Shown here: piece by piece, positions 31,874 to 40,695 of the stretch | Position numbering within the stretch: position 1 is the first letter of the stretch | Layout of the letters: each line of letters opens with the position of its first letter | Assembly: GCF_000067165.1 (NCBI RefSeq) | Contig: NC_010162.1 | Span: 9,307,001 to 9,371,000, forward strand | Direction of reading: 5' to 3' | DNA length: 64,000 nt | Source: Sorangium cellulosum So ce56 | GTDB taxonomy: Bacteria; Myxococcota_A; Polyangia; Polyangiales; Polyangiaceae | Notes under the pieces: model-generated | Databases searched by the model: none | What the model was told of the DNA's origin: nothing | Seen by the model: the letters and a program-made list of their open reading frames with translations, nothing else | Position numbers and translations under genes: made by a program

Positions 31874-32959
31874 TCAGCGAAGCTGCCTGAGCATCTCTTC
31901 GCGTTCCGCGGCGAGCCGACCGCGCGGGAACTCCTCCGCGTGTGCCTCGAGCAGCCGGTGCGCCTCGAGATCCGCCTCTGGGCTGCGAGCCTCGATGGCC
32001 CTCCGGGCCTGGCTGATCAGGCTCCTCTCGCGCGCGCTGATCGCCGGCTGCGCGGACGTCGTCGAGGACGAGACGCGAGGAGCAGCCGTCACCGACGGAG
32101 CGGATGTCGTGCTCGCTTCTGTGCCGGCCTGTCCGGCGCGGCGCTCCGCCGGGAGCGCAAGGGCCTGCTCTGCGGGTGATGCGGAGGACGTCCCGGCCTG
32201 CCCGGCGCGGCGCTCCGCGGGGAGCGGCGCGGAGCCCTGACCCGCCAGCTCGGGCCAACCGTCATCGAGAGCCGATCGAACCCACGCCTGCAGCGTGGAC
32301 GAGGAGGTCACGGCAGCGACAATGGCGCTCACGAGCACAACGCTCGCCCCCTGCGCCAGGAGCCTCCAACTCCAGCGGAGCAGGGAGCCGCTCCACCCCT
32401 GGCGTGGATAGAGCCCGAACGGAACGACGCAGGCGGTCTCGTCCCATCCGCGCGAGCGTTGCTTCGCCCTCCGGCGTTGCGCCGCCTCCTCCAGCTGCTC
32501 GCGGGCTCGACGGTGCAGCGTCTTCACGGCGTCAGGGTGAAGCCCAAGCTCCGCGGCGATCTGGGTCAGCGGGATCTCCTCCAGGTCATGCTTGATCAAG
32601 ATGTGCCGGTACTTCGGCTCGACACCGGCGATGAGCTCGTGCACCAGGGCTTCCCGCTGGCGCCACCTGAGCAGCTCTTCCGGCGTGGGGTGCTCGTCGT
32701 GGAGTTCGGGGTCGTCCGACGGCGTCAGCACCTCTCGCCGGCGGCGCGCGCTTCGAACATAGTCGCGCGCCTGGTTGGCCGCGATCGTGACGCGGTAAGG
32801 CGCCGGGTCCCCGCCTGCCTCGATCCGTCCCTCCGCGTCCAGCCCCCGCAGCAGCGCGTCCTGCGCGACGTCCTCGGCATCGCGCGCCGGGACCCCGAAG
32901 CGCCTCACCAGGCGCCGGAAGAGCTCGAAGCTGCTGAAGGTCCCCGCTGGCTTTCCCAT
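31874..32959 (-). CDS. ECF sigma factor with C-terminal membrane helix and extension
   Basis: A 361-residue protein. Residues 1 to about 90 are sigma region 2 (FGVPARDAEDVAQDALLRGL), and residues about 105-165 are region 4 (VEPKYRHILIKHDLEEIPLT, QIAAELGLHPDAVKTLHRRA). After a basic linker come a transmembrane helix at about 205-228 (LLAQGASVVLVSAIVAAVTS), an Ala/Ser-rich segment with a repeated LPAERRAGQAGT unit, and a helical tail. The tail (RSLISQARRAIEARSPEADL...LLEAHAEEFPRGRLAAEREE) is of the kind found in myxobacterial anti-sigma or FecR-like proteins. The architecture suggests a sigma factor held at the membrane and released by a signal, with its own built-in anti-sigma-like part. That mechanism is inference. 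Confidence 0.85.
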   Translation of the reverse strand: MGKPAGTFSSFELFRRLVRRFGVPARDAEDVAQDALLRGLDAEGRIEAGGDPAPYRVTIAANQARDYVRSARRRREVLTPSDDPELHDEHPTPEELLRWRQREALVHELIAGVEPKYRHILIKHDLEEIPLTQIAAELGLHPDAVKTLHRRAREQLEEAAQRRRAKQRSRGWDETACVVPFGLYPRQGWSGSLLRWSWRLLAQGASVVLVSAIVAAVTSSSTLQAWVRSALDDGWPELAGQGSAPLPAERRAGQAGTSSASPAEQALALPAERRAGQAGTEASTTSAPSVTAAPRVSSSTTSAQPAISARERSLISQARRAIEARSPEADLEAHRLLEAHAEEFPRGRLAAEREEMLRQLR

Positions 32960-33189
32960 GCCGGTAGCACGTCTGAGCGGCCCTCCCGGGGTCAGAAAAG
33001 TGAACGGTCCGGCTCATTTTGGTGGGACAATGTGCCCCAATGCGCTACCTGCGCGCTCGCACAGCACTCGGCGCCTAGGCGAGGTGACAACATTGCTAGC
33101 ACGCGCTGCAATTTCTCATGGCAACCGCGAGCGCATGACGATTTCACCCTCCATTGACGCCGAGCAGTTGACGCAACTACCGTCGCGAC

Positions 33190-34302
33190 ATGCGTTGCGC
33201 TCCACAGTTTCTCTCGATTCTCCTTGCGGTCGGGGCATCGACATGCCTTACGAGCCCAGCGCGCGCCCAGGGCGGTCCATCGACGACAAGGTCGAGAGAG
33301 CACGCGACGGTGAAGGACCATGTTCGCCGTGGCCAGAGGGCGCGCGCGGCGGGGCAATGGACCGAGGCACACGCCGCCTACAAGGCGGCATTCGACGCCG
33401 CAGACCCGGAGTCCACCACGGAGCGTGACCGCGCGGAGATTGCCGGGGAGCTCGGCCTCTGCGAGCTCGCGTTGGGCAAATACCGCGATGCGGCCGAACA
33501 CCTGGCCTGGAGCCTCGAGCAGCGCGAGGCGCTGCCGGCCGCGCTGCAGAAGCGATTCGAGGAAGGGCAGCGTAAGGCAACACCGCACGTCGCGAAGCTC
33601 CGTGTCTCCGTCGACCCGCCGGACGCCGAGGTGTTCGTCGATGGCAAAGCCGTAGGCCGCATCGCGCGCGTCTATACGCTGTTCGTCGAGCCGGGGCTGC
33701 ACATGGTGCGGGCCCGAGCACCGGGCGGAGAAGATGCGTTTCAGTCCGTGCGGGCCGTGGCGAAGGCGGAGCATGAGCTCTCTCTTCATGTGTCGCGCGC
33801 GCCGGTGAGCAGCGCCGAGGAGGGCGCGCCGCTGTCACCGAACGAAACACCGCGACCCCTGCGCGCTCCGGCGGCTGCGCAGGCGCGACCTGCGAGCCCA
33901 TGGGCTTCCTGGCCGGGGACGGCGCGGATCGGCGGCATCGCGGTGACGACGGCTACGGCGGCGGCCGGCTCGGTCTTCCTCCTGCGCGCTCACGTCGTCC
34001 ATGGCGATCTGCGGGAGCGAGACGTCACGCTTCGCGCGCAGGGGTGGACGTCGCATACGTGCCGGGAAGCCAGCGCACCAGCGTCGTGCGCCGGCATTCG
34101 TGACCAGGTGAACGAGCGGGATCTGTTCGCGACCCTCGGCAAGGTGTCGCTGGCGACGAGCGCCGTGTTCGGCGTGGCGACGGCGGCGTCGTTCTTTACG
34201 GAGGTTGCCTTTTTCGGTGGTACGCCAAGAGCCACTGGCGTCCGCCTCGTGCCGGTGACGACGAACGAACGCGCGGGTGTGCTCCTCGAAGGAGCCTGGT
34301 GA
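33190..34302 (+). CDS. PEGA/TPR-type exported protein
   Basis: A 370-residue protein with a signal peptide (LSILLAVGASTCLTSPARA, cleavage near residue 26). A TPR-like helical stretch follows (RRGQRARAAGQWTEAHAAYK, ELGLCELALGKYRDAAEHLA), then a PEGA domain at about 135-195 (LRVSVDPPDAEVFVDGKAVG ... VEPGLHMVRARAPG). C-terminally there are two hydrophobic segments (about 248-268 and 320-345). This layout is very common in Myxococcota cell-envelope proteins, where PEGA domains mediate surface interactions. It is the first of three closely spaced genes; the next starts 15 nt after its stop. Specific function unknown. Confidence 0.85.
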   Translation: MRCAPQFLSILLAVGASTCLTSPARAQGGPSTTRSREHATVKDHVRRGQRARAAGQWTEAHAAYKAAFDAADPESTTERDRAEIAGELGLCELALGKYRDAAEHLAWSLEQREALPAALQKRFEEGQRKATPHVAKLRVSVDPPDAEVFVDGKAVGRIARVYTLFVEPGLHMVRARAPGGEDAFQSVRAVAKAEHELSLHVSRAPVSSAEEGAPLSPNETPRPLRAPAAAQARPASPWASWPGTARIGGIAVTTATAAAGSVFLLRAHVVHGDLRERDVTLRAQGWTSHTCREASAPASCAGIRDQVNERDLFATLGKVSLATSAVFGVATAASFFTEVAFFGGTPRATGVRLVPVTTNERAGVLLEGAW

Positions 34303-34317
34303 GGGGGAGGCGAGGTC

Positions 34318-35964
34318 ATGCGTTCTAGATCGATGGGTCGCCGTCGAGATGTCCTCCGTTCGCTCGCGCCTATCGTGCTCGGCTTGACGAGCGCCGCAGG
34401 GAACACGGGGTGCTACTCCGACAGCTGTGCGGACACCTACTGGTGCGAGGTTCCGCCGTCGGAGCCATCTCCTTGTGATGGGGATCCGAAGACGGCGACG
34501 GCGCTCGACATGTGCGGCGTGTTCGTCAGCGAGGAGGGCGACGACAACAGTCCCGGCACGAAGGACGCGCCGGTGAGGACGTTGCAACGCGCGATTGGCC
34601 TAGCCGCGCAGGTTCGACGCGACGGCCAAGCGCCGACCCGGCGCGTGTACGCGTGCAGCGGGTTGTTCAAGGAGGCCATCTCGCTCCCCCAGGGGGTCGA
34701 CCTCTGGGGCGGCCGTCTGTGTGCCGGCGGCGACTGGTCCTACGGAGGGCCGCTCGACGAGCAGAACGCGTTGACCGTCATCGCGCCGCCCGTGGGGATC
34801 CCGGTGCGGGTCGTCGCGGGGGACGACGATGCGGTCATCGCGGGGGAGGATGCGACGTCGGTGATCTTCGGGGTGCGCGTCGAGGCGGCCGACGCCTCCG
34901 CGAGCGACCACAAGTCGTCGATCGCGATGCTCCTGAGCTATGGATCCAGGGCGATCGTGCGGGAGAGCGTGATCCTCGCAGGCGACGGCAAGGATGGAGA
35001 GCCGGGCGAGGACGCGCCGAGCTTCCGTGCGAATGCCGGCGTGGTCGGGAACGACGGCGTGGACGCCTGCACCGCGAACGAGGCGCCGGGCGCGCTTCCG
35101 GTCGTGACCGTGTGCGGCGACGGGATCGAGTCGACGGGTGGCCAGGGGGGCGACGGAGGCCTCGAGACGGGCAGCGACGGGACGTCAGGACTGCCGGAAA
35201 CGGTCGGGACTCCGGACAACATCGGCCTGGGTGGCCTCGGTGCGTCCAGCATGCCGTGCACGGAAGGGCAGCGGGGAGCAGATGGCGCCCCTGCGGAGCG
35301 CGCTGCCGGAGCAGTGGATCCTGGTCTCCTGGACGTCGACGGATGGATCGGCGTCCGCGGGAAGGACGGGAAGCCGGGCGGCGTCGGCCAGGGCGGCGGC
35401 GGAGGTGGCGGCGGCAAAGGACGCGACTCCACCATGAACGCGTGCCCGGCAGGTCGGCCCCAGGGCGGTGCGGCCGGCGGATCCGGCGGCAGCGGCGGGT
35501 GCGGGGGCAAGGGGGGCAAGGGAGGCGACTACGGCGGCGCGAGCATCGGGATCGTGGCCTTGCAGGGGAGCAACCTCACGGTCGATGCCAGCACGGTCCT
35601 CGGGGCCAAGGGCGGCGATGGCGGGGTCGGCGGAACGGGCCAGTGGGGAGGGGCCGGCGCTGACGGTGGCCACGGCGGACACTGGGTTTTGATCGACACG
35701 TCGCGAGGTTGCGCCGGCGGCGATGGCGGCCACGGCGGTCGCGGGGGCGACGCCGGCGGCGGCCTTGGTGGTCACTCTCTCGGCATCGGTTCCGTAGGCG
35801 CCTCTGTGGCCATCTTGGAGACGGCGACGGTCTCGCCCGGACAAGCCGGCACTGGTGGGCGCGGCGGCAACGCGACAGTGGAAAGCGGGCTCGGCCTGGG
35901 GAACGATGGGACTAAGCTGTTCTGGTACCGGTTCGATGCGCCAGACCCGGAGCCGCCTCGATGA
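34318..35964 (+). CDS. Gly/Asp-rich exported protein with DUF1565-like start
   Basis: A 548-residue secreted protein. The N-terminus has a signal with a Cys at residue 32 (SAAGNTGC), possibly lipidated. Residues about 62-105 (MCGVFVSEEGDDNSPGTKDA...LQRAIGLA) match the G.D..PGT...P..T...AI..A opening of DUF1565/parallel beta-helix proteins. From about 225 on, long GG-rich runs (GGGGGGGKGRDS, GGSGGSGGCGGKGGKGG) alternate with short beta-like strands. It is a paralogue of the next gene. It lies between the PEGA protein and that paralogue with 15-37 nt gaps, indicating an operon. Probably a surface beta-helix or adhesive coat protein. Confidence 0.8.
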   Translation: MRSRSMGRRRDVLRSLAPIVLGLTSAAGNTGCYSDSCADTYWCEVPPSEPSPCDGDPKTATALDMCGVFVSEEGDDNSPGTKDAPVRTLQRAIGLAAQVRRDGQAPTRRVYACSGLFKEAISLPQGVDLWGGRLCAGGDWSYGGPLDEQNALTVIAPPVGIPVRVVAGDDDAVIAGEDATSVIFGVRVEAADASASDHKSSIAMLLSYGSRAIVRESVILAGDGKDGEPGEDAPSFRANAGVVGNDGVDACTANEAPGALPVVTVCGDGIESTGGQGGDGGLETGSDGTSGLPETVGTPDNIGLGGLGASSMPCTEGQRGADGAPAERAAGAVDPGLLDVDGWIGVRGKDGKPGGVGQGGGGGGGGKGRDSTMNACPAGRPQGGAAGGSGGSGGCGGKGGKGGDYGGASIGIVALQGSNLTVDASTVLGAKGGDGGVGGTGQWGGAGADGGHGGHWVLIDTSRGCAGGDGGHGGRGGDAGGGLGGHSLGIGSVGASVAILETATVSPGQAGTGGRGGNATVESGLGLGNDGTKLFWYRFDAPDPEPPR

Positions 35965-36001
35965 ACCGCCCTGTGCTGGCGGCGCACGTCAGGAGACGCC
36001 C

Positions 36002-37540
36002 ATGAGGAAGATCACCGCTGCTACCTTCGTCCTTCTGTTGTTGTCGTGGGCGACCGGCTGCGGAACCGCGCCCGGCGTGAACGACCCCGGCGTGACGCCT
36101 TGTGAAGGCACCTCGTGCGAGGACGAGCCGCCTCCGGAGTCGGTCTGCCTCGAGCACGTCGCCGCCGATATCCTCGACGACGGCTGCGGCGTGTTCCTCG
36201 CCGGAAACTACGGTTTTGGCGACGACAGGAACCCCGGCACGAAGGCGAAGCCGGTGTACACCGTCGCGCGCGCCATCGAGCTCGCGCGCGCTGGACGAGG
36301 GCGCGTGTTCCTCTGCAACGATGGATTCATCGTAGAGGAGGTCAGGGTGCCGTCCGGCGTGGATCTTCTCGGGGGCTTCCACTGCCGGAAATGGGTGCGC
36401 GACTCCCTGCCCCCGCTGACCCAATTCAATCACGATCGGGTCTTCGGCCCCATGGTGATCGTCGAGCCCGCGGGCCCCGAGGACACGGGGGCCGCGGACG
36501 GGGTGTCGACGCTCGCCGATCTCTACGTCCGCTCGGCGGGCCCGGTCGGCGTGCTCGTTCAGTCCAACACCGCGGTCGAGATCCTGCGGAGCGAGATCTC
36601 CGCCCGCCTGGGAAGTGCAGGCAGCCGTGGCGAGACGTGGCAGACCGGGCCAATGGACGGACCGGATGGCAATTTCGGTGGGCACGCGTGCTCGGCGACC
36701 GTCGTCGCCGGTGCGCCTGCGGCCGTGAACCAGTGCGAGAGCGGGCACACGAGCATCGGCGGCAAAGGAGGGGACGGGCTGCCCGACAGCGCCGAGGATG
36801 GAGGCGACGGGGAGCCGGCCTCAGAGCGAGAACCGTCGCCCTCAGGTATCGGTGGTACCGCGGAGCAGGACAATGTCGGCTGCCACAACGGGTCCGACGG
36901 GGGCCCCGGGGCTCCGGGAACGCAGGGCGCGCCCGGCACGGGCATCGGGCGGCTCACCGAGACAGGATGGGAGGGCGACGCGGGCGGCGCGGGGACCTGG
37001 GGCACGCCGGGCCAGGGCGGCGGCGGCGGCGGCGGTCGCCGGGGCGGGCTCGCCGTATGCGGCGTGGCCTCCAAGGGGGGCCCAGGAGGAGGCTCGGGAG
37101 GGGCTGGCGGTTGCGGAGGCCGAGGAGGCCGCGGGGGAGGGAACGGACAGCCGTCCATCGGCGTCCTCGCGCTTCACGCCCGGGTGACCGTGCGCGACAC
37201 CAAGATCACGGCGGACGATGGCGGCGGGGGCGGCTACGGCGGGGAACCCCAGGACGGCCGCCGAGGCGGCCGAGGCGCACCGGGCGGAATGCCGGGGGAT
37301 GAACTCGTCGCCTGTCACGGCGGTCGGGGCGGCCAAGGCGGGCCCGGCGGCTACGGCGGTCCTGGGCGCGGCGGCGACTCGATCGGCGTCGCCTACCTCG
37401 ACGAGGACCAGCTCACGCTCGAGGGCGTCACCATCGAGACCGGACAGCCGGGCAAGGGCGGCACCAGCTGGAACCACGATGGCAGCACAACGGTGGGAGA
37501 GAGCGGCGAGGCCCACAAGACGCTGCGGTTTCCTGAATAG
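36002..37540 (+). CDS. Gly/Asp-rich lipoprotein, paralogue of upstream gene
   Basis: A 512-residue protein starting at ATG 36002 after AGGAG. The signal peptide ends at Cys20 (LLLLSWATGC). It repeats the upstream protein's plan: DDGCGVFLAGNYGFGDDRNP then PGTKAKPVYTVARAIELAR (DUF1565-like), a beta-helix-like stretch, then Gly-rich runs with regularly spaced Cys and short strands (IGVLALHARVTVRDTKIT, SIGVAYLDEDQLTLEGVTIE). Shared order and spacing show an old duplication. The role is presumably at the cell surface, unproven. The stop is followed by a 680-nt gap. Confidence 0.8.
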   Translation: MRKITAATFVLLLLSWATGCGTAPGVNDPGVTPCEGTSCEDEPPPESVCLEHVAADILDDGCGVFLAGNYGFGDDRNPGTKAKPVYTVARAIELARAGRGRVFLCNDGFIVEEVRVPSGVDLLGGFHCRKWVRDSLPPLTQFNHDRVFGPMVIVEPAGPEDTGAADGVSTLADLYVRSAGPVGVLVQSNTAVEILRSEISARLGSAGSRGETWQTGPMDGPDGNFGGHACSATVVAGAPAAVNQCESGHTSIGGKGGDGLPDSAEDGGDGEPASEREPSPSGIGGTAEQDNVGCHNGSDGGPGAPGTQGAPGTGIGRLTETGWEGDAGGAGTWGTPGQGGGGGGGRRGGLAVCGVASKGGPGGGSGGAGGCGGRGGRGGGNGQPSIGVLALHARVTVRDTKITADDGGGGGYGGEPQDGRRGGRGAPGGMPGDELVACHGGRGGQGGPGGYGGPGRGGDSIGVAYLDEDQLTLEGVTIETGQPGKGGTSWNHDGSTTVGESGEAHKTLRFPE

Positions 37541-38220
37541 CCGAAGTCACGTCATGGGAGATCGGCGCGGAGATCGGCGACCGAGTCCACGGGCCAACTC
37601 GCCAGAAAGCTTGAAGCCCAAGCGACCATGGCGGCCGGCGGCTCGCCTTCACCGTCCCACGAAGCGATCGCCGCTTCGAGCTATTACCGCATCCTCGCAT
37701 CGCCGACGCTGAACCCCACCGCGGCGTGCCGGACCGAGGGCGAAGCCGACCGGCGGGAGAGGTGCTCGCCGAGCGCGCCGGGCGCTTGGAGGCCGCCCGA
37801 GCTCGTTGCCGACGAGGAGCGCGCAACGGCCGACGCCGCACGGAATGGACGCAGTTCCGTTGGCAGCGTGCGCCGATGTGCGATGGAGATGATCCGGTGC
37901 CGCGGATGGCCCCCACCGCCACGGCACGGCCGCACCCACGATCGCAGCCGGTCCCGGTGCACCCCTCGGTGTCACCTCCGCGAGCGGCGCCGAGGGGGCG
38001 CTCAGAACTACCAAATCGAGCCCTTCATTTTCCCCGTTTTTCGGCCCCTCAGCGACGCTTCCCAGAACACCTAACCCCGCGATACGGCTCGATGTTCTTT
38101 CCGGGCGCGTACCCCGGTAGTTCGCGGCGAACTACCGGGAGCGCAGAACTACCGTTTCGTGCCCCTTCCGGCGGCGTCGGTCACGGTTGCGAACGAACCC
38201 AACACGGATGGAGGTACATC
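37541..38220. promoter_or_regulatory. 680-bp intergenic region with AACTACC repeats and 27-nt palindrome
   Basis: No convincing gene lies here. The right part holds a perfect palindrome, CCCGGTAGTTCGC-G-GCGAACTACCGGG (38113-38139). A ~26-bp imperfect direct repeat (CAGAACTACC...TCG.GCCC) occurs at 38003-38026 and 38144-38167. The AACTACC word thus occurs in both repeats and both palindrome arms. It lies just upstream of the HTH/excisionase-like gene and the recombinase, so it may be their operator or the recombination (attachment) region. Confidence 0.5.
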
Positions 38221-38742
38221 ATGACACGAGCGGCTCTCGCCCGTGTATCGGCCCCCCTTGCGCTTCGTCAGGCGGAACACGGCACACGCGTGGTCGAGAG
38301 GACATTCCCGGAGGTGCCTGCCCGAGGATCGTGCCCCCCGAGGGGACTTCCCCAGCCCACCACGGCAACGGCGACGCTCGCGATCCCGCTGGAGGGGCTC
38401 ACACTCACAGCGCCGCAGCCGGAGATGCTCTCGCAGAAGAACGTCGAGTCGGTCACCGGGATCCCGGCACGCGTCTTCCTCGACACGATCCGCGGGCCGG
38501 GCTTCCCGCTGCCGGTCACGAGGCTTGGCAAGCTGCGCCTCGTCCAGCGCGAAGCATTCGTCGCCTACCTCCAGGCGCTGGCCAGTGACCCACCATGGCG
38601 CGGTGACGGAGAGGTGGATGAGCGCACACGGGTTGCCGCGGTGCTGGCCTCTGTCGGCCTTGAATCTGTCCCATGCCCGAACACCTACCGGGCGAGCGCT
38701 CCTCCCGCAGGAACACGCCGTGCTAGGCTGCCGCCGAAGTAG
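38221..38742 (+). CDS. putative excisionase/HTH partner of recombinase
   Basis: A 173-residue protein starting at ATG 38221 with GGAGG eight bases upstream. The first 60 residues are low-complexity. Residues about 75-120 (MLSQKNVESVTGIPARVFLD, FPLPVTRLGKLRLVQREAFV) look like a MerR/Xis-type winged helix that reads out a target word, with AYLQALA closing the domain. The tail is Pro/Arg-rich. It precedes the tyrosine recombinase by 70 nt on the same strand, typical of a directionality factor or repressor. The assignment is by pattern and context. Confidence 0.6.
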   Translation: MTRAALARVSAPLALRQAEHGTRVVERTFPEVPARGSCPPRGLPQPTTATATLAIPLEGLTLTAPQPEMLSQKNVESVTGIPARVFLDTIRGPGFPLPVTRLGKLRLVQREAFVAYLQALASDPPWRGDGEVDERTRVAAVLASVGLESVPCPNTYRASAPPAGTRRARLPPK

Positions 38743-38812
38743 AGCGGGCCCGCTCGGCGGTGGAACGCCGGGCGGGCCCTTGATCGACCCCCGCATCACC
38801 GGAGACCGATCC

Positions 38813-40564
38813 ATGACCGACGTACCCCAGCGACGGGCGCGCGCCAAGCGCTCGGCTTCATTCCCCACCACATCCCTCCCTGCACCGGCGTCGACCGATC
38901 GGCGTTTGCGTTCGAGCCGCTCTGGCGGGCGCCCCTCTCCGGCCGCGGAGGCAGCTGTGCCCGTCGCAGACTCGCCGGGCTCGGCGAGCATGACGGCGCT
39001 ATCGAAGCTGGCGGCCCGCGCGCCCGGCAGGCCCGCAGGAGACAAGCGCGCCAACGGCTCCGGGTCCGTCCGGCTGCGCGGGAAGACGTGGACCGCGCGC
39101 CTCAGCCTCGGCGAGGCCGGTCGATCCACGTTCAGCTTGCCGACGTGCCGGACCGAGCAGGAAGCCAACGCGCGCTTAGAGGTGCTGGCCGACCTCGCCG
39201 GGCGCCTGCTCGCAGCCGGCCAGATCGTCCTCGGCTTGCCGCTGCTGGAGCGGGCTGCGGCGCGCGAGGGCATCGCGCTCCGCGACGTCCGGCTTGCCAT
39301 CGAGCAGCTCTGCAGGGGCGAAGCGCGTGCTCGCGCGTCCGGGGAGACAACCTTCGCTGAGTTCGCCGAATTGGTTGTTTCTGGAAGGCTCGCCGAGCAA
39401 TACCCACTGCATGTGAAAGCGCTTCGCCATCCGGAGCAATACCGGCATAAGCTCAATCATGTTCTAGGGGTACTCGGCCCCGTTCCTCTCCCTCGTTTGA
39501 CGCTCGATCATGCGGATCGAGCGATCTCCATGCTGCCAGGACATCTTGAGGATTCCTCGCGTCAAGGAGTCGCAAAGGTCATTCATCGGATACTCGCGCT
39601 CGCGACCTATCCGGCGCGCATCATCGCCAGCAATCCGCTGCCGCGTGGATGGATCCCCAAGGCCGAGGACAACAAGGCCAAAGGCTCCCTCTATCCCGAC
39701 GAGGATCGGCGCCTCATGGCGGCGGTGAATATTCCGCTGTCTTATCGGATCTATTATGGCTTCCTGATTCGCGAGGGAATGCGGGCAGACGAGGCCGGAA
39801 GGCTGGAGCCGTCCGACCTGGATCTCGATCGCGGCGCCGTGGTGCTCGACGAGAACAAGACGGATGACCCACGCGCCTGGGCACTCTCACCCGACGTCGT
39901 GCGCGCGCTTCGGACCTATTTTGCTATATGTCCCCCGAAAGAGCGTGTCTTCATCGGGCCGAGCGGGCCCCTGCCGGGGCGCAGTGGGGCACACAATTTT
40001 CGAAATCACCTGCGCCGTGCTGGCATCGATCGACCCGAGTTGTTCGAGACCACGCAGTCACGGCTGAATATACGCTTGCACGACACCCGTGCGACCTTCA
40101 TCACGATCAAGCTCGCGAACGGCCGCACGGAGACGAGGATCTCCGATCGGACCGGGCATAAGTCGAGCCGTCAGATCCACCACTACAAGCGCGCGGCACG
40201 CAAGGTTGCTGAGCTCGGCTTGGGGGACTTCGCTCCTCTGGACGAGGCGATCCCCGAGCTGAACGGCAGGGGCGGCCGTTTAGGTGGAAGTGATCCCATG
40301 TCCGCGGGCCCGGAGGCGGGCTCGCCGTCGCCGAGCAACGGCGCGTCCCTTGTCCGCGCGCTGGACCGCCGAGCGCCGGGCGCGGTCGTTGACCACGCCG
40401 GCCAGCCCGCAGCGGGCGCCCCGGTGGCCGCAGGCGGCCCTTTGGGCCCGCGTTGGGCCACGCCGGCGAGCGACCCGGCCGCGAATCAGACAGAACAGAT
40501 TGAAATTATTGATATTTCATCCGCCTTCGCCGCGTCGTCTCAGAAATCCTGGCGGGATTTCTGA
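38813..40564 (+). CDS. tyrosine recombinase / phage-type integrase
   Basis: A 583-residue site-specific recombinase, with start ATG 38813 after GGAG. Residues 1-75 are a basic, low-complexity arm. Then an AP2-like arm-binding segment (GSVRLRGKTWTARLSLGEAG) and a SAM-like core-binding region (about 165-270) precede the catalytic domain. Catalytic residues seen are Arg324 (GMRADEAGRL), His423-x-x-Arg426 (LHDTRATF), His449 (RTGHKSS) and the nucleophile Tyr458 (IHHYKRA). All five are present, so the enzyme should be active. The 100-residue Ala/Pro-rich tail is unusual. The palindromic region upstream could be its site. No other phage genes lie nearby, pointing to a small integrative element or an orphan recombinase. 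Confidence 0.9.
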   Translation: MTDVPQRRARAKRSASFPTTSLPAPASTDRRLRSSRSGGRPSPAAEAAVPVADSPGSASMTALSKLAARAPGRPAGDKRANGSGSVRLRGKTWTARLSLGEAGRSTFSLPTCRTEQEANARLEVLADLAGRLLAAGQIVLGLPLLERAAAREGIALRDVRLAIEQLCRGEARARASGETTFAEFAELVVSGRLAEQYPLHVKALRHPEQYRHKLNHVLGVLGPVPLPRLTLDHADRAISMLPGHLEDSSRQGVAKVIHRILALATYPARIIASNPLPRGWIPKAEDNKAKGSLYPDEDRRLMAAVNIPLSYRIYYGFLIREGMRADEAGRLEPSDLDLDRGAVVLDENKTDDPRAWALSPDVVRALRTYFAICPPKERVFIGPSGPLPGRSGAHNFRNHLRRAGIDRPELFETTQSRLNIRLHDTRATFITIKLANGRTETRISDRTGHKSSRQIHHYKRAARKVAELGLGDFAPLDEAIPELNGRGGRLGGSDPMSAGPEAGSPSPSNGASLVRALDRRAPGAVVDHAGQPAAGAPVAAGGPLGPRWATPASDPAANQTEQIEIIDISSAFAASSQKSWRDF

Positions 40565-40695
40565 CCCGCGGTACTAGCCCGTCCGGTCAGGCGGCGGCGT
40601 GCGGGCAGCAGCGCGGCATGGCAAGCGCTCTCGCCGCGGCAAAGCCGCCGGATGGCCCCGCTGCGGGCGTGGCGAGAGCGGTCGCGGCCGCGCTC

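Noticed and set aside
38813..40564. Tyrosine recombinase considered as the integron integrase of the cassette array
   Set aside because: It lies 24 kb away, has long extra arms and a phage-integrase layout; I see no feature tying it to the attC sites.
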